Below, piece by piece: positions 5,595 to 11,368 of a stretch of DNA of 12,888 nucleotides; position 1 is the first letter of the stretch; every line of letters begins with the position of its first letter. Under the pieces are notes generated by a model. The model had not been told where the DNA came from. It ran no database searches and saw nothing but the letters and a program-made list of their open reading frames with translations. Location: positions 1-12,888 of the forward strand of contig JACMMM010000227.1 of the NCBI GenBank assembly GCA_014379065.1, read 5' to 3'. The stretch comes from Saprospiraceae bacterium. GTDB taxonomy: Bacteria > Bacteroidota > Bacteroidia > Chitinophagales > Saprospiraceae. Both the position numbers and the translations under genes were made by a program.

Positions 5595-7094
5595 TTGAAA
5601 AAAGTCGTCGTCATTGGTTCTGGTTTCTCGGGCTTGGCAGCAGCATGCTGTCTGGCTGCTGAAGGTTTTCAGGTCACTGTTTTGGAGAAAAACGACTGTC
5701 CTGGTGGTCGGGCGCGACAATTCGAGGCCGAAGGCTTTGTGTTCGACATGGGCCCATCCTGGTATTGGATGCCCGATGTGTTTGACTCTTTTTTTGCGAT
5801 TTTTGGCAAAAAGGTTTCCGATTACTACGATCTCGTTCGACTCGATCCTTCGTATCAGGTCTTTTTTGGGCAAAACGACCGGGTAGAAATCCCCGCTAAA
5901 ATGGCCGAATTAGAAAATCTGTTCGAGCAAATTGAGCCGGGGAGCGCAGCGAACCTTAGGAAATTTTTGACAGAAGCCAAGTACAAATACCGCGTGGGTA
6001 TGGGCGAATTCGTACACAAACCCAGCCACAGCATCTGGGAATTTGCAGACCTGCGGGTACTTTCCAGTCTCCTTCGCTTGCAGATGTTCACGCCCATGTC
6101 GCGCCACGTCCGGCAACTTTTCAAAAACGAAAAGTTGATCCAACTGCTCGAATTTCCCGTGCTGTTTCTCGGTGCTACGCCTCAAAACACCCCCGCGCTT
6201 TACAGTCTGATGAACTATGCCGACATGGCATTGGGCACTTGGTATCCCATGGGAGGGATGTTCAAAATTGTGGAGGCTATGACCGCCCTCGCCCTTGAAT
6301 TGGGCGTGGAAATCAAACTAAACCAAGAAGTTGCGCAAATAGAAACAGTCAGGAACAAGGCCATCTCAGTGCTCACAACGGATGGTACACGGTACGCTGC
6401 TGATGCGTATGTGGGCAGTGCCGACTACCATCACATCGAAACCAATTTGCTTGATCCTGCACACCGCAATTATTCAAAAAACTACTGGAACCATCGCGTG
6501 ATGGCGCCCTCCAGCCTGTTGTGGTATGTTGGCGTAAACAAACGCATAACTGGTTTACATCACCATAATCTGTTCTTCGACGAAGATTTCAGACTCCACT
6601 CGGAGGAAATTTACACCACACCCAAATGGCCCACAAAACCACTCTTTTATGCGTGTGCACCGTCGGTCACAGATCCTAGTGTGGCACCAGCTGGTTGTGA
6701 AAACCTGTTTTTGCTTATCCCGGTTGCACCTGGGCTGGAGGACACCCCCCTGTCTCCGGCTGGGCAGGCTGAAATCCGTCAACGGTATTTCGACGTAGTT
6801 ATGGAACGTCTTGAACGGCACACGGGCCAAAGTATCCGCTCGCACATCGTCTATCAGCGTTCGTATGCTCATGCAGATTTTGTACAGGATTATCACGCAT
6901 TTAAGGGCAATGCCTACGGCTTGGCCAACACCCTTTTGCAAACGGCTTTTCTCAAACCCAAAATGAAAAACCGCCAACTCTCAAACCTCTGGTACACAGG
7001 CCAATTGACGACGCCTGGGCCTGGGGTGCCACCTTCGATCATCAGTGGGCAAGTGGTGGCGAATGAAGTAAAAAAAAGTTTCAGTAGGCAGTAG
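5595..7094 (+). CDS. phytoene desaturase CrtI
   Basis: CrtI introduces double bonds into phytoene to give neurosporene or lycopene, using FAD, at the membrane. The 499-residue length is normal for the family. The N-terminal dinucleotide fold is clear: VVVIGSGFSGLAAACCLA (GxGxxG at 8-13), then LEKNDCPGGRA (30-40) and the family segment FVFDMGPSWYWMPD. A central ATPQNTPALYSLMNYADM and WYPMGGMFKIVEAM are typical, and the C-terminal FAD-contacting motif is seen as LWYTGQLTTPGPGVPPSIISGQVVANEV. The start is TTG; no ATG is available that keeps the complete FAD motif. It is followed 81 bases later by crtB on the same strand. The stop codon and last residues (SFSRQ) lie at or next to an inverted repeat, suggesting that the repeat replaced the original 3' end. 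The family is certain; product desaturation number cannot be read from sequence. Confidence 0.95.
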   Translation: MKKVVVIGSGFSGLAAACCLAAEGFQVTVLEKNDCPGGRARQFEAEGFVFDMGPSWYWMPDVFDSFFAIFGKKVSDYYDLVRLDPSYQVFFGQNDRVEIPAKMAELENLFEQIEPGSAANLRKFLTEAKYKYRVGMGEFVHKPSHSIWEFADLRVLSSLLRLQMFTPMSRHVRQLFKNEKLIQLLEFPVLFLGATPQNTPALYSLMNYADMALGTWYPMGGMFKIVEAMTALALELGVEIKLNQEVAQIETVRNKAISVLTTDGTRYAADAYVGSADYHHIETNLLDPAHRNYSKNYWNHRVMAPSSLLWYVGVNKRITGLHHHNLFFDEDFRLHSEEIYTTPKWPTKPLFYACAPSVTDPSVAPAGCENLFLLIPVAPGLEDTPLSPAGQAEIRQRYFDVVMERLERHTGQSIRSHIVYQRSYAHADFVQDYHAFKGNAYGLANTLLQTAFLKPKMKNRQLSNLWYTGQLTTPGPGVPPSIISGQVVANEVKKSFSRQ

Positions 7095-7143
7095 CAGTAG
7101 GCAGCCGCGTGAGTCCCGCCACCGCTACTGCCTACTGCTACTG
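7089..7143. repeat. 16-bp inverted repeat across the crtI stop codon
   Basis: CAGTAGCAGTAGGCAG (7089-7104) and CTGCCTACTGCTACTG (7128-7143) are perfect reverse complements with a 23-base loop. The arms are built from short CAGTAG(G) units. The left arm contains the crtI TAG stop (7092-7094), and the whole hairpin fills most of the crtI-crtB spacer. In RNA it could stabilise crtI mRNA or lower crtB expression. There is no U-tract, so it is not a normal intrinsic terminator. Confidence 0.8.
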
Positions 7144-7175
7144 AAAACCGCAAATAAAAACTGCCAACTTTTACA

Positions 7176-8018
7176 ATGAATCATCTCCAACTTTTTCACC
7201 GCACCTGCTCCGACTGTAGCAGCCTCATCACCCGGCGGTACAGCACCTCCTTCTCCCTGGGAATCAGGTTATTCGATCGTCGGCTCCGAGGGCCCGTCTA
7301 TGGCATCTACGGCTTCGTCCGTTTTGCTGATGAGATTGTGGATACTTTTCACGATTACCCAAAAGCAGATCTTTTTGAGCGCTTTAGGCAAGACACCTGG
7401 CGTGCCATCGAGGAGGGTATCAGCCTCAACCCGGTGCTGCACTCGTTCCAGCATGTGGTGCGGAAATACGGCATTGAGCGCGATCTCATCGAGGCGTTCC
7501 TTGACAGTATGGAGATGGATCTGACCGAATCCACCTACAATCCCGAAGGCTATAACGAGTATATCTACGGCTCGGCGGAAGTGGTGGGGCTGATGTGTTT
7601 GCGCGTTTTTTGTGAGGGCAACGATGTGGAATATCAAAAACTAAAAGCCTCTGCCCGACGGCTGGGTGCGGCGTTCCAGAAAATAAATTTCCTCCGCGAC
7701 ATCAAAAGCGACCACGAAGAACGCGGTCGCGTCTATTTCCCGGGGGTAGATTTCGGTCGCTTCACACAGGAAGACAAATGGCAGATCGAGGCCGACATCA
7801 AGCAGGATTTTGACGCGGCCTTGGAAGGCATTAGAATGCTACCCAAAGGCGCTCGACTCGGCGTGTATCTTGCCTACAAATACTACACCCACCTTTTCCA
7901 AAAAATCAAGAGCGCGCCGCCGCAGCGGGTGGCGGAGGAACGATTTCGGTTGTCGGGGAAGCGGAAAGTGTTTTTGCTGTGTAGTTCCGCTTTACGGCAC
8001 CAGTTGGGAGTATTATAG
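7176..8018 (+). CDS. phytoene synthase CrtB
   Basis: CrtB condenses two geranylgeranyl diphosphates head to head into phytoene, the substrate of the neighbouring CrtI. The 280 residues are a normal length. Both Asp-rich Mg/diphosphate-binding motifs of squalene/phytoene synthases are visible: DEIVD (52-56) within GFVRFADEIVD, and DIKSD (175-179) within AAFQKINFLRDIKSD. The YSTSFSLGIRLF segment (22-33) and GRVYFP (184-189) are also typical. The enzyme is membrane-associated without transmembrane segments. It follows crtI with no promoter of its own visible, so cotranscription is likely, through the hairpin. No crtY, crtZ, crtW or idi gene follows in the window, so later carotenoid steps, if any, are encoded elsewhere. 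Confidence 0.95.
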   Translation: MNHLQLFHRTCSDCSSLITRRYSTSFSLGIRLFDRRLRGPVYGIYGFVRFADEIVDTFHDYPKADLFERFRQDTWRAIEEGISLNPVLHSFQHVVRKYGIERDLIEAFLDSMEMDLTESTYNPEGYNEYIYGSAEVVGLMCLRVFCEGNDVEYQKLKASARRLGAAFQKINFLRDIKSDHEERGRVYFPGVDFGRFTQEDKWQIEADIKQDFDAALEGIRMLPKGARLGVYLAYKYYTHLFQKIKSAPPQRVAEERFRLSGKRKVFLLCSSALRHQLGVL

Positions 8019-8133
8019 CGATTATGGTCTTGGATTTTTGACATTTGAGCAATACCTTTGGATACGGTGCACCAAGGGTATTGTTCGTTTTGGGGAATAT
8101 TCGTTCGAAACGGCAGCCAAACAGAAAAAATCT

Positions 8134-8165
8134 TTTGAAAATTACCTTATAAGTGAATACTTTTG
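8134..8165 (+). promoter_or_regulatory. consensus Bacteroidota promoter for the HTH gene
   Basis: TTTG (8134-8137), a 20-base spacer and TACTTTTG (8158-8165) match the -33 and -7 consensus fully. The start codon is 22 bases downstream, leaving a leader of about 16 bases. The rest of the 8019-8187 spacer after crtB shows no gene and no clear terminator. Confidence 0.65.
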
Positions 8166-8187
8166 CAAAGCTCAGCGAACTTGAATT

Positions 8188-8553
8188 ATGAAAAACAGCA
8201 TCATTGAGCGTATCCGCGCCCGCACTCAACCAGAAACTCGAATTTATATCCAAAAAAACTTGGACATTGCTTTTCGGGTCAACGAGCTTCTACAACAAAA
8301 AGGCTGGACGCAAAAGGACCTTGCTAAGGCACTGGACAAGTCTGAGTCCGAAGTAAGCCGTTGGCTTTCTGGGTTGCACAACTTGACGCTCAAAAGTATA
8401 GTCAAATTGGAAGCGGTGTTGGGAGCAGAGATTATGGCAGTGGCATCCACAACAACAAGCAGAGCGACTATTGGCAAGGCAACTTATCCTGATGTTTTGC
8501 AGAAAAACAAGTCCTTGGCAGTTGTGGCAGAGCCTATTTCTGAGTCAAAATGA
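8188..8553 (+). CDS. XRE-family HTH protein, antitoxin-like
   Basis: This 121-residue protein carries one Cro/C1-type helix-turn-helix at about residues 29-82: FRVNELLQQKGWTQKDLAKALDKSESEVSRWLSG, followed by LTLKSIVKLEAVLGAEI. The WTQKDLAKALDKSESEVSRWLSG pattern is the classic helix 2, turn and recognition helix. It resembles HigA-type antitoxins and small stand-alone regulators. A basic helix (MKNSIIERIRARTQPETR) precedes the domain and the last 40 residues look disordered. No toxin-like gene lies next to it: crtB is upstream and the aldo/keto reductase runs in the opposite direction 18 bases downstream. It has its own strong promoter. A regulator of nearby genes or an orphan antitoxin are both possible. 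Confidence 0.85.
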   Translation: MKNSIIERIRARTQPETRIYIQKNLDIAFRVNELLQQKGWTQKDLAKALDKSESEVSRWLSGLHNLTLKSIVKLEAVLGAEIMAVASTTTSRATIGKATYPDVLQKNKSLAVVAEPISESK

Positions 8554-8571
8554 AAAATTAACAGAGAAGAC

Positions 8572-9579
8572 CTACAACCCAGTCCTTTTTTCCAGATTTT
8601 CAGGATATCGTTCCCCTTCGATTTTAATCTTGGATGCAGCTGCTTCAATATCGCATAGTTCATCCGAGCTTAATTCGATGGCAGCAGCCCCGTTGTTTTC
8701 TGCCAAGCGGTGCAGTTTCGTGGTACCGGGGATGGGCACGATCCAAGGCTTTTGCGCAAGTATCCAAGCCAAGGCAATTTGTGCAGGCGTAGCGTTTCGC
8801 TTTTCAGCAAATTGCTGGAGCAAATCCAATAAGGCTTTATTGGCAATTCGTGCTTCTTCGGTGTATCTCGGCAGTATATTGCGGATATCACCAGCGGCAA
8901 ACTTGGTGTTTTCATCTATTTTGCCCGTCAGGAAGCCCTTGCCAAGCGGACTAAACGCCACCAATCCGATACCAAGTTCTTCGATGACAGGAAATATATC
9001 GGCCTCATGCTTTCTCGTCCAGAGTGAGTATTCGCTCTGCAACGCGGTGACGGGCTGCACGGCATGTGCCCGACGAATGGTCTGTGCTCCCGCCTCAGAA
9101 AGACCGAAGTGCTTGACTTTTCCTTCCTGAATCAAGTCCTTCACCGCTCCAGCCACGTCTTCGATGGGCACGTTCGGGTCAACACGGTGTTGATAAAACA
9201 GGTCGAGGACCTCCACTTTGAGCCTTTTTAGCGAGGCTTCTGCAACCTGCTTGATGTGCTCTGGTCGGCTATTCAAATCACTCCATCTCGAAGGGTCATT
9301 TGCCCCAGGTGCGAACCCAAACTTTGTGGCAATGATCACCTGTTCTTTGAATGGCGCCAATGCTTCTCCAACCAATTCCTCATTGGTAAATGGACCATAT
9401 GCTTCAGCAGTGTCGAACAAGGTGACACCTTGTTCGACAGCAGCGCGAATCACGGCAATCATCTCCTTTTTATCACCAGCAGGGCCGTAGCCATAGCTCA
9501 TGCCCATGCAGCCAAGTCCGAGCGCTGATACTTCTAATCCGTTATTGCCAATCTTGCGTTTTTGCATTGTAGTATTCAT
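8572..9579 (-). CDS. aldo/keto reductase
   Basis: A 335-residue NADPH-dependent oxidoreductase of the (alpha/beta)8-barrel AKR superfamily, reducing aldehydes or ketones in the cytoplasm. The catalytic tetrad is complete: Asp56 and Tyr61 (LFDTAEAYGP), Lys86 (IATKFGF) and His131 (LFYQHRVDP). The N-terminus MQKRKIGNNGLEVSALGLGCMGMS and the C-terminal cofactor segment PIPGTTKLHRLAENNGAAAIELS are typical of the YakC/AKR13-like group. Two in-frame ATGs exist; the first (9579) is used here, but the second, four codons later, gives the more usual MQKRK start. It lies 95 bases downstream of the nucleotidyltransferase on the same strand and could be read through from the Mo-hydroxylase operon, although its GC content seems higher. 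A 29-base perfect palindrome covers the Asp56 codon. The substrate is unknown. Confidence 0.92.
   Translation of the reverse strand: MNTTMQKRKIGNNGLEVSALGLGCMGMSYGYGPAGDKKEMIAVIRAAVEQGVTLFDTAEAYGPFTNEELVGEALAPFKEQVIIATKFGFAPGANDPSRWSDLNSRPEHIKQVAEASLKRLKVEVLDLFYQHRVDPNVPIEDVAGAVKDLIQEGKVKHFGLSEAGAQTIRRAHAVQPVTALQSEYSLWTRKHEADIFPVIEELGIGLVAFSPLGKGFLTGKIDENTKFAAGDIRNILPRYTEEARIANKALLDLLQQFAEKRNATPAQIALAWILAQKPWIVPIPGTTKLHRLAENNGAAAIELSSDELCDIEAAASKIKIEGERYPENLEKRTGL
9411..9439. repeat. 29-base perfect palindrome in the aldo/keto reductase gene
   Basis: TGTCGAACAAGGTG, a single central A, then CACCTTGTTCGACA. It encodes VEQGVTLFDT, which includes the catalytic Asp and matches the expected family sequence, so it is not an insertion. 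It probably arose by chance or local template-switch correction. Confidence 0.8.
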
Positions 9580-9674
9580 GCTGTTGTGCTCTTAAATGTT
9601 TATACAAAGGCCCATCACTCATTACTGGCAGCGGAACGAAAATGAAACAATGAATTACAAAATTCAAACATTCC

Positions 9675-10280
9675 TTATGACAAGCTACTTAAAAAAGTCT
9701 TGTAATCAGCTTTGGTATCAATATCAATATTGCCTTGCGGAAAATCAACAGTGGCTACATCTTCACCATAAGTCATCAATATTTTCTTAGCCCCTTCTTC
9801 ATTTTTTAAACCAAGTAGATGATCAAAGTATTTTCGGGTGAAAAGAACGGGGGTACCTATCGTATCAGCATAGGCCGAAGCCACCATGTTCATTGCGCTC
9901 TCCTTCTGCGTTTGACATAACTGGATAAATAAAGAGGCCATTACAAACGGCTGATCGCAAACTGCAAGGATTATTTTCTGAATATCAATATTCAATGTAA
10001 TTATTTTCTGAACGCCTGCAACAATCCCCGAACCTTTGCCTTGTTCCCAATGCTCATTAAAAACTATTTCAACTTTATGGTCACTAATAGATGCAGAAAC
10101 TTCTTTTGCATGGGCGCCCGTAACAACAATGATGGGTGCTGCCCCTGATGCTACGGCCTCATCAATTGTATGTTGTAATAATGTTTTATGGTTGAAAGGA
10201 AGCAACTGTTTAATACTGCCGAAGCGCGACGAACGGCCCGCTGCTAAAATAACAATGCCTGTATTATTCATGCTCCTCAT
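9675..10280 (-). CDS. MobA/MocA-like nucleotidyltransferase
   Basis: This 201-residue protein has the GT-A-like NTP-transferase fold of MobA/MocA, enzymes that attach CMP or GMP to molybdopterin to make the dinucleotide cofactor. Visible motifs are LAAGRSSRFGSIKQLLPF (12-29; nucleotide-binding loop with Arg and Lys), GKGSGIVAGV (81-90), CDQPF (108-112; metal-binding Asp), IGTPVLF (141-147) and DIDTKADY (186-193). The spacing favours a MocA-type cytidylyltransferase, which serves xanthine dehydrogenase-family enzymes, and that fits the upstream hydroxylase. Its ATG overlaps the xdhC stop (ATGA), implying translational coupling; a second ATG three codons later is also possible. Its base composition is AT-rich like xdhC. 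CTP versus GTP specificity is inferred from context. Confidence 0.85.
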   Translation of the reverse strand: MRSMNNTGIVILAAGRSSRFGSIKQLLPFNHKTLLQHTIDEAVASGAAPIIVVTGAHAKEVSASISDHKVEIVFNEHWEQGKGSGIVAGVQKIITLNIDIQKIILAVCDQPFVMASLFIQLCQTQKESAMNMVASAYADTIGTPVLFTRKYFDHLLGLKNEEGAKKILMTYGEDVATVDFPQGNIDIDTKADYKTFLSSLS

Positions 10281-11368
10281 AAACGCTCATGAATTTCAAG
10301 CTGCCTTTCTTTTAAGGATGCCCCGTGCCTGTTTGAAAATACCGCTTTTATTTCAGCAATAATTGACAATGCAATTTCTTCTGCCGTTTCAGCGCCGATG
10401 TCCAAGCCAACAGGGCCATAGATTCTTTGTACGGTGCCATCATTTATCTCCATTCCTTTCTCCTTCAATTCGCCAAACATTTTGTGAAGTTTTTGCTTTG
10501 GCCCAAGTACACCAATATAATTGCAATCGGTGTGCATGAATTGTTCCAATGCAGCAAGATCATAATTGTAGTTGTGCGTCATTAAAACAACCGCCGTTTG
10601 TTCATCCATTTTTACTGCCGATAAAATATCCGCAGGTTTTGTCAAACAAATTCTAGTGGCTTTTGGAAAGCGTTGTTGTGTTGCATACGCAGGCCTTCCA
10701 TCAACAACAACAATATTCCAACCCAATAACGCGGCCATGTCCATTAAAGGTTGTGCATCATTGCCTGCGCCGACAATTATAAGTTGCATGGCAGGAGGGA
10801 CAAACTGGTATAACATGGAATCCTCATGGTATGCTTTAACAACAGAAGTTTTCTGCTTAAGAATGGTTTGTGCCGCTGTTTTTATTTTAGCATCCTTTAA
10901 AAACAGCATTTCGTCTTCATTGAGATACCGGCAGGTACCAGTCTGTGCTGCTTTTTTATGTTGATTGAAAACCGTTGCCAGCACTGCGTCTTTTCTTTTT
11001 AAGGCAGCTTTTTTTAATAATTTAATGGGATTGTTTACATCCTCATTTTTTATCGGCTCGAACAAAATATAAACGATGCCATTGCAACCTAACTGCACCC
11101 CAAGATTATCTTCCTCGTCCGTGGTATCATAAATCTCCAATTTGTTTTGCTGCTGATGTATTGCAAACTGCGCCTTGCGCAACGCATCCCCTTCCAAACA
11201 TCCACCGCTTATGGCGCCTGTAATTTCTCCATCTTCGGTAACCAGCATTCTGGCACCTGGCCTGCGGTAAGAGGAACCTATAACCTGTACCACTGTTGCC
11301 AAAACAGTTTTCTTGTTTTGCAAAATAGCCCTATCGTAAGCAAGAACTATGTCATTAAGTTCTTTCAT
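10277..11368 (-). CDS. XdhC/CoxI-family molybdenum hydroxylase maturation factor
   Basis: XdhC proteins bind the molybdenum cofactor, protect it until its terminal oxo ligand is replaced by sulfur, and deliver it to xanthine dehydrogenase-family enzymes. This one has 363 residues with both usual domains. The N-terminal XdhC_CoxI part shows GSSYRRPGARMLV (31-43), GAISGGCLEGD (51-61) and LGCNGIV (93-99). The C-terminal Rossmann part shows LIIVGAGNDAQPL (196-208), MTHNYNYDLAAL (263-274), YIGVLGPKQK (284-293) and VGLDIGAETAEEIALSI (320-336). It is cytoplasmic. The start codon shares a base with the stop of the Mo-hydroxylase subunit (TAATG) and its own stop overlaps the next start, so three genes are tightly coupled. 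The codon use is AT-richer than in the crt genes. Confidence 0.93.
   Translation of the reverse strand: MKELNDIVLAYDRAILQNKKTVLATVVQVIGSSYRRPGARMLVTEDGEITGAISGGCLEGDALRKAQFAIHQQQNKLEIYDTTDEEDNLGVQLGCNGIVYILFEPIKNEDVNNPIKLLKKAALKRKDAVLATVFNQHKKAAQTGTCRYLNEDEMLFLKDAKIKTAAQTILKQKTSVVKAYHEDSMLYQFVPPAMQLIIVGAGNDAQPLMDMAALLGWNIVVVDGRPAYATQQRFPKATRICLTKPADILSAVKMDEQTAVVLMTHNYNYDLAALEQFMHTDCNYIGVLGPKQKLHKMFGELKEKGMEINDGTVQRIYGPVGLDIGAETAEEIALSIIAEIKAVFSNRHGASLKERQLEIHERL

Noticed and set aside
7810..8184. Possible toxin gene ahead of the HTH gene
   Set aside because: It overlaps the conserved 3' end of crtB in another frame, shows no RelE/HigB features, and spans the HTH gene's own promoter.
9411..9439. 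Aldo/keto reductase palindrome as another in-frame insertion
   Set aside because: The encoded VEQGVTLFDT contains the catalytic Asp and is the expected family sequence, so nothing has been inserted.
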